From a virus, in the IMG/VR virus record IMGVR_UViG_3300043446_000435, positions 1 through 64,000 of that record: a stretch of 64,000 bases of DNA, one strand, 5' to 3'. The position numbers and the translations under genes are program-made. The notes under the pieces are model-generated. The model saw only the letters and a program-made list of their open reading frames with translations. It did no database searches and was not told where the DNA came from. Of the stretch, positions 63,482-64,000 are shown piece by piece (the stretch's first letter is position 1; the number at the start of each line of letters is the position of its first letter).

Positions 63482-64000
63482 ATTGATACTCCATCGTTTG
63501 CTTCGCAAGATACTCTTTAATCTTATCGTTCTGCGCATTCATTGGTAAGTTTTGTCCAGACATCACACTCGTTTCACCAGGAGTTGAACTACCAATATTC
63601 TGTGTTGAAGAGTTACTCATAACGATAGGACCTGCGTCTCCTGCAGAAGCTTCTGGTGTAGGAGGTGGAGCGGGAGGAGTAGATGGAGCTGGAGGTGCAG
63701 CTTCTGGTGTTCCTGTTCCTGATGGCGATCCAGTCATTCCTTCTGCAGAGCCAGCTGTTGCAGTCGCTGCCGGTGCTGATGGCATAGTCGTGGCTGCAGG
63801 AGTTCCTGTCGATTCCCCTCCGCCAGTTGGCGCAGCAGCAGTAGGAGCTGGCGCAGGAGCAGCAGTAGGCGTACCAGCAGCCGATTCTCCTCCTCCTGTT
63901 CCTGCTCCTCCTCCGCTAGGAGCTTTCTCAGGAGTACCGGCACCCTCAGTACCACCAGAAGGCGCAACTGGAGCTTGTTGCTGCTGTTTCTGCTCGGGTC
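63480..64000 (-). CDS. C-terminal part of a Pro/Ala/Gly-rich gene
   Basis: The frame is open to the right end of the window, so the start is outside. At least 173 codons are visible. It is a low-complexity, Pro/Ala/Gly/Thr/Glu-rich chain with near-repeats such as GGGES-x-GTP and AAPAPAP, a Gln-run (QQQQ) upstream and a Met/Asn/Gln-rich end KEYLAKQTMEYQ. The internal ATG at 63785 is unlikely to be the true start. Possibly a virion fibre, linker or scaffolding-like protein. Confidence 0.65.
   Translation of the reverse strand, partial: PEQKQQQQAPVAPSGGTEGAGTPEKAPSGGGAGTGGGESAAGTPTAAPAPAPTAAAPTGGGESTGTPAATTMPSAPAATATAGSAEGMTGSPSGTGTPEAAPPAPSTPPAPPPTPEASAGDAGPIVMSNSSTQNIGSSTPGETSVMSGQNLPMNAQNDKIKEYLAKQTMEYQ

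Overview
The window is a densely packed stretch of a large T4-superfamily myovirus (tailed phage). The marker genes are gp61-type primase (4713-5720), T4-type RNase H (35668-36528), dNMP kinase gp1 (48196-48783), PhoH (54081-54851), late-transcription accessory protein gp33 (60325-60564), helicase loader gp59 (61844-62440) and single-strand binding protein gp32 (62515-63420). The last three stand in T4-like order. The likely host is an alphaproteobacterium, probably Rhizobiales: the phage carries a Rhizobiales-type porin and a circularly permuted two-piece tmRNA, the gene form found in alphaproteobacteria. Nearly everything reads on the + strand. Only two genes are on the - strand (29415-30419 and 63480-64000).

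Layout. 1-4674: small virion or late genes, a holin-like membrane protein and an overlapping inner/outer spanin pair. 4678-9021: primase, B12-dependent ribonucleotide reductase, GIY-YIG nuclease, methyltransferase. 9021-13136: Bax inhibitor-1 homologue, three sugar-transfer or polysaccharide genes, SpeD, peroxiredoxin. 13160-19106: tRNA-Gly, porin, tRNA-Leu, PP-loop ATPase, DUF2061 protein and two tandem radical SAM paralogues. 19153-22192: small early-type genes, each behind its own sigma70-like promoter. 22217-26042: a tRNA array with structured non-coding spacers. 26078-32431: DctP-like protein, autotransporter-like outer-membrane protein, SGNH hydrolase, nitronate monooxygenase-like enzyme, RNase H-like protein and a radical SAM enzyme with an apparent CTG start. 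33108-44948: glycosyltransferases, RNase H, MazG, and a cluster with a TET/JBP-like dioxygenase, a nucleotidyltransferase-kinase, a HAD phosphatase and a TET-associated-type glycosyltransferase. 44957-54010: many very small genes plus dNMP kinase, a 2OG oxygenase, a phosphoesterase and ThyX. 54081-56189: PhoH, PD-(D/E)XK nuclease, tmRNA, tRNA-Gln. 56205-63481: carbamoyltransferase domain, KDO-8-P synthase, cupin-DUF1289 fusion and the gp33/gp59/gp32 replication block, closed by a UUCG terminator. 63480-64000: the end of a convergent Pro/Ala-rich gene.

How the parts work together. RNR, ThyX, dNMP kinase and MazG supply and police dNTPs. Primase, gp59, gp32 and RNase H serve the fork. gp33 points to T4-style late transcription. 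The 28 tRNAs cover all 20 amino acids and include an initiator-like tRNA; with the tmRNA they make translation largely self-supplied for RNA adaptors. The dioxygenase and glycosyltransferase cluster suggests DNA base hypermodification. The porin, the autotransporter-like protein, lipoproteins, KDO synthase and sugar genes suggest remodelling of the host envelope. At least fifteen TTGACA-N17-TATNAT promoters are spread through the window, and in five places the TGA stop of the upstream gene lies inside the TTGAC(A/G) box.

The most unusual items are the permuted tmRNA with tag ANDNAPVAMALAA, two leucine-anticodon tRNAs with short variable loops, a promoter-linked structured RNA of about 200 nt at 22593-22790, inverted repeats built around promoters, the CTG start at 30908, and genes that overlap tRNAs. 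All family assignments come from reading motifs by eye; no search was run.
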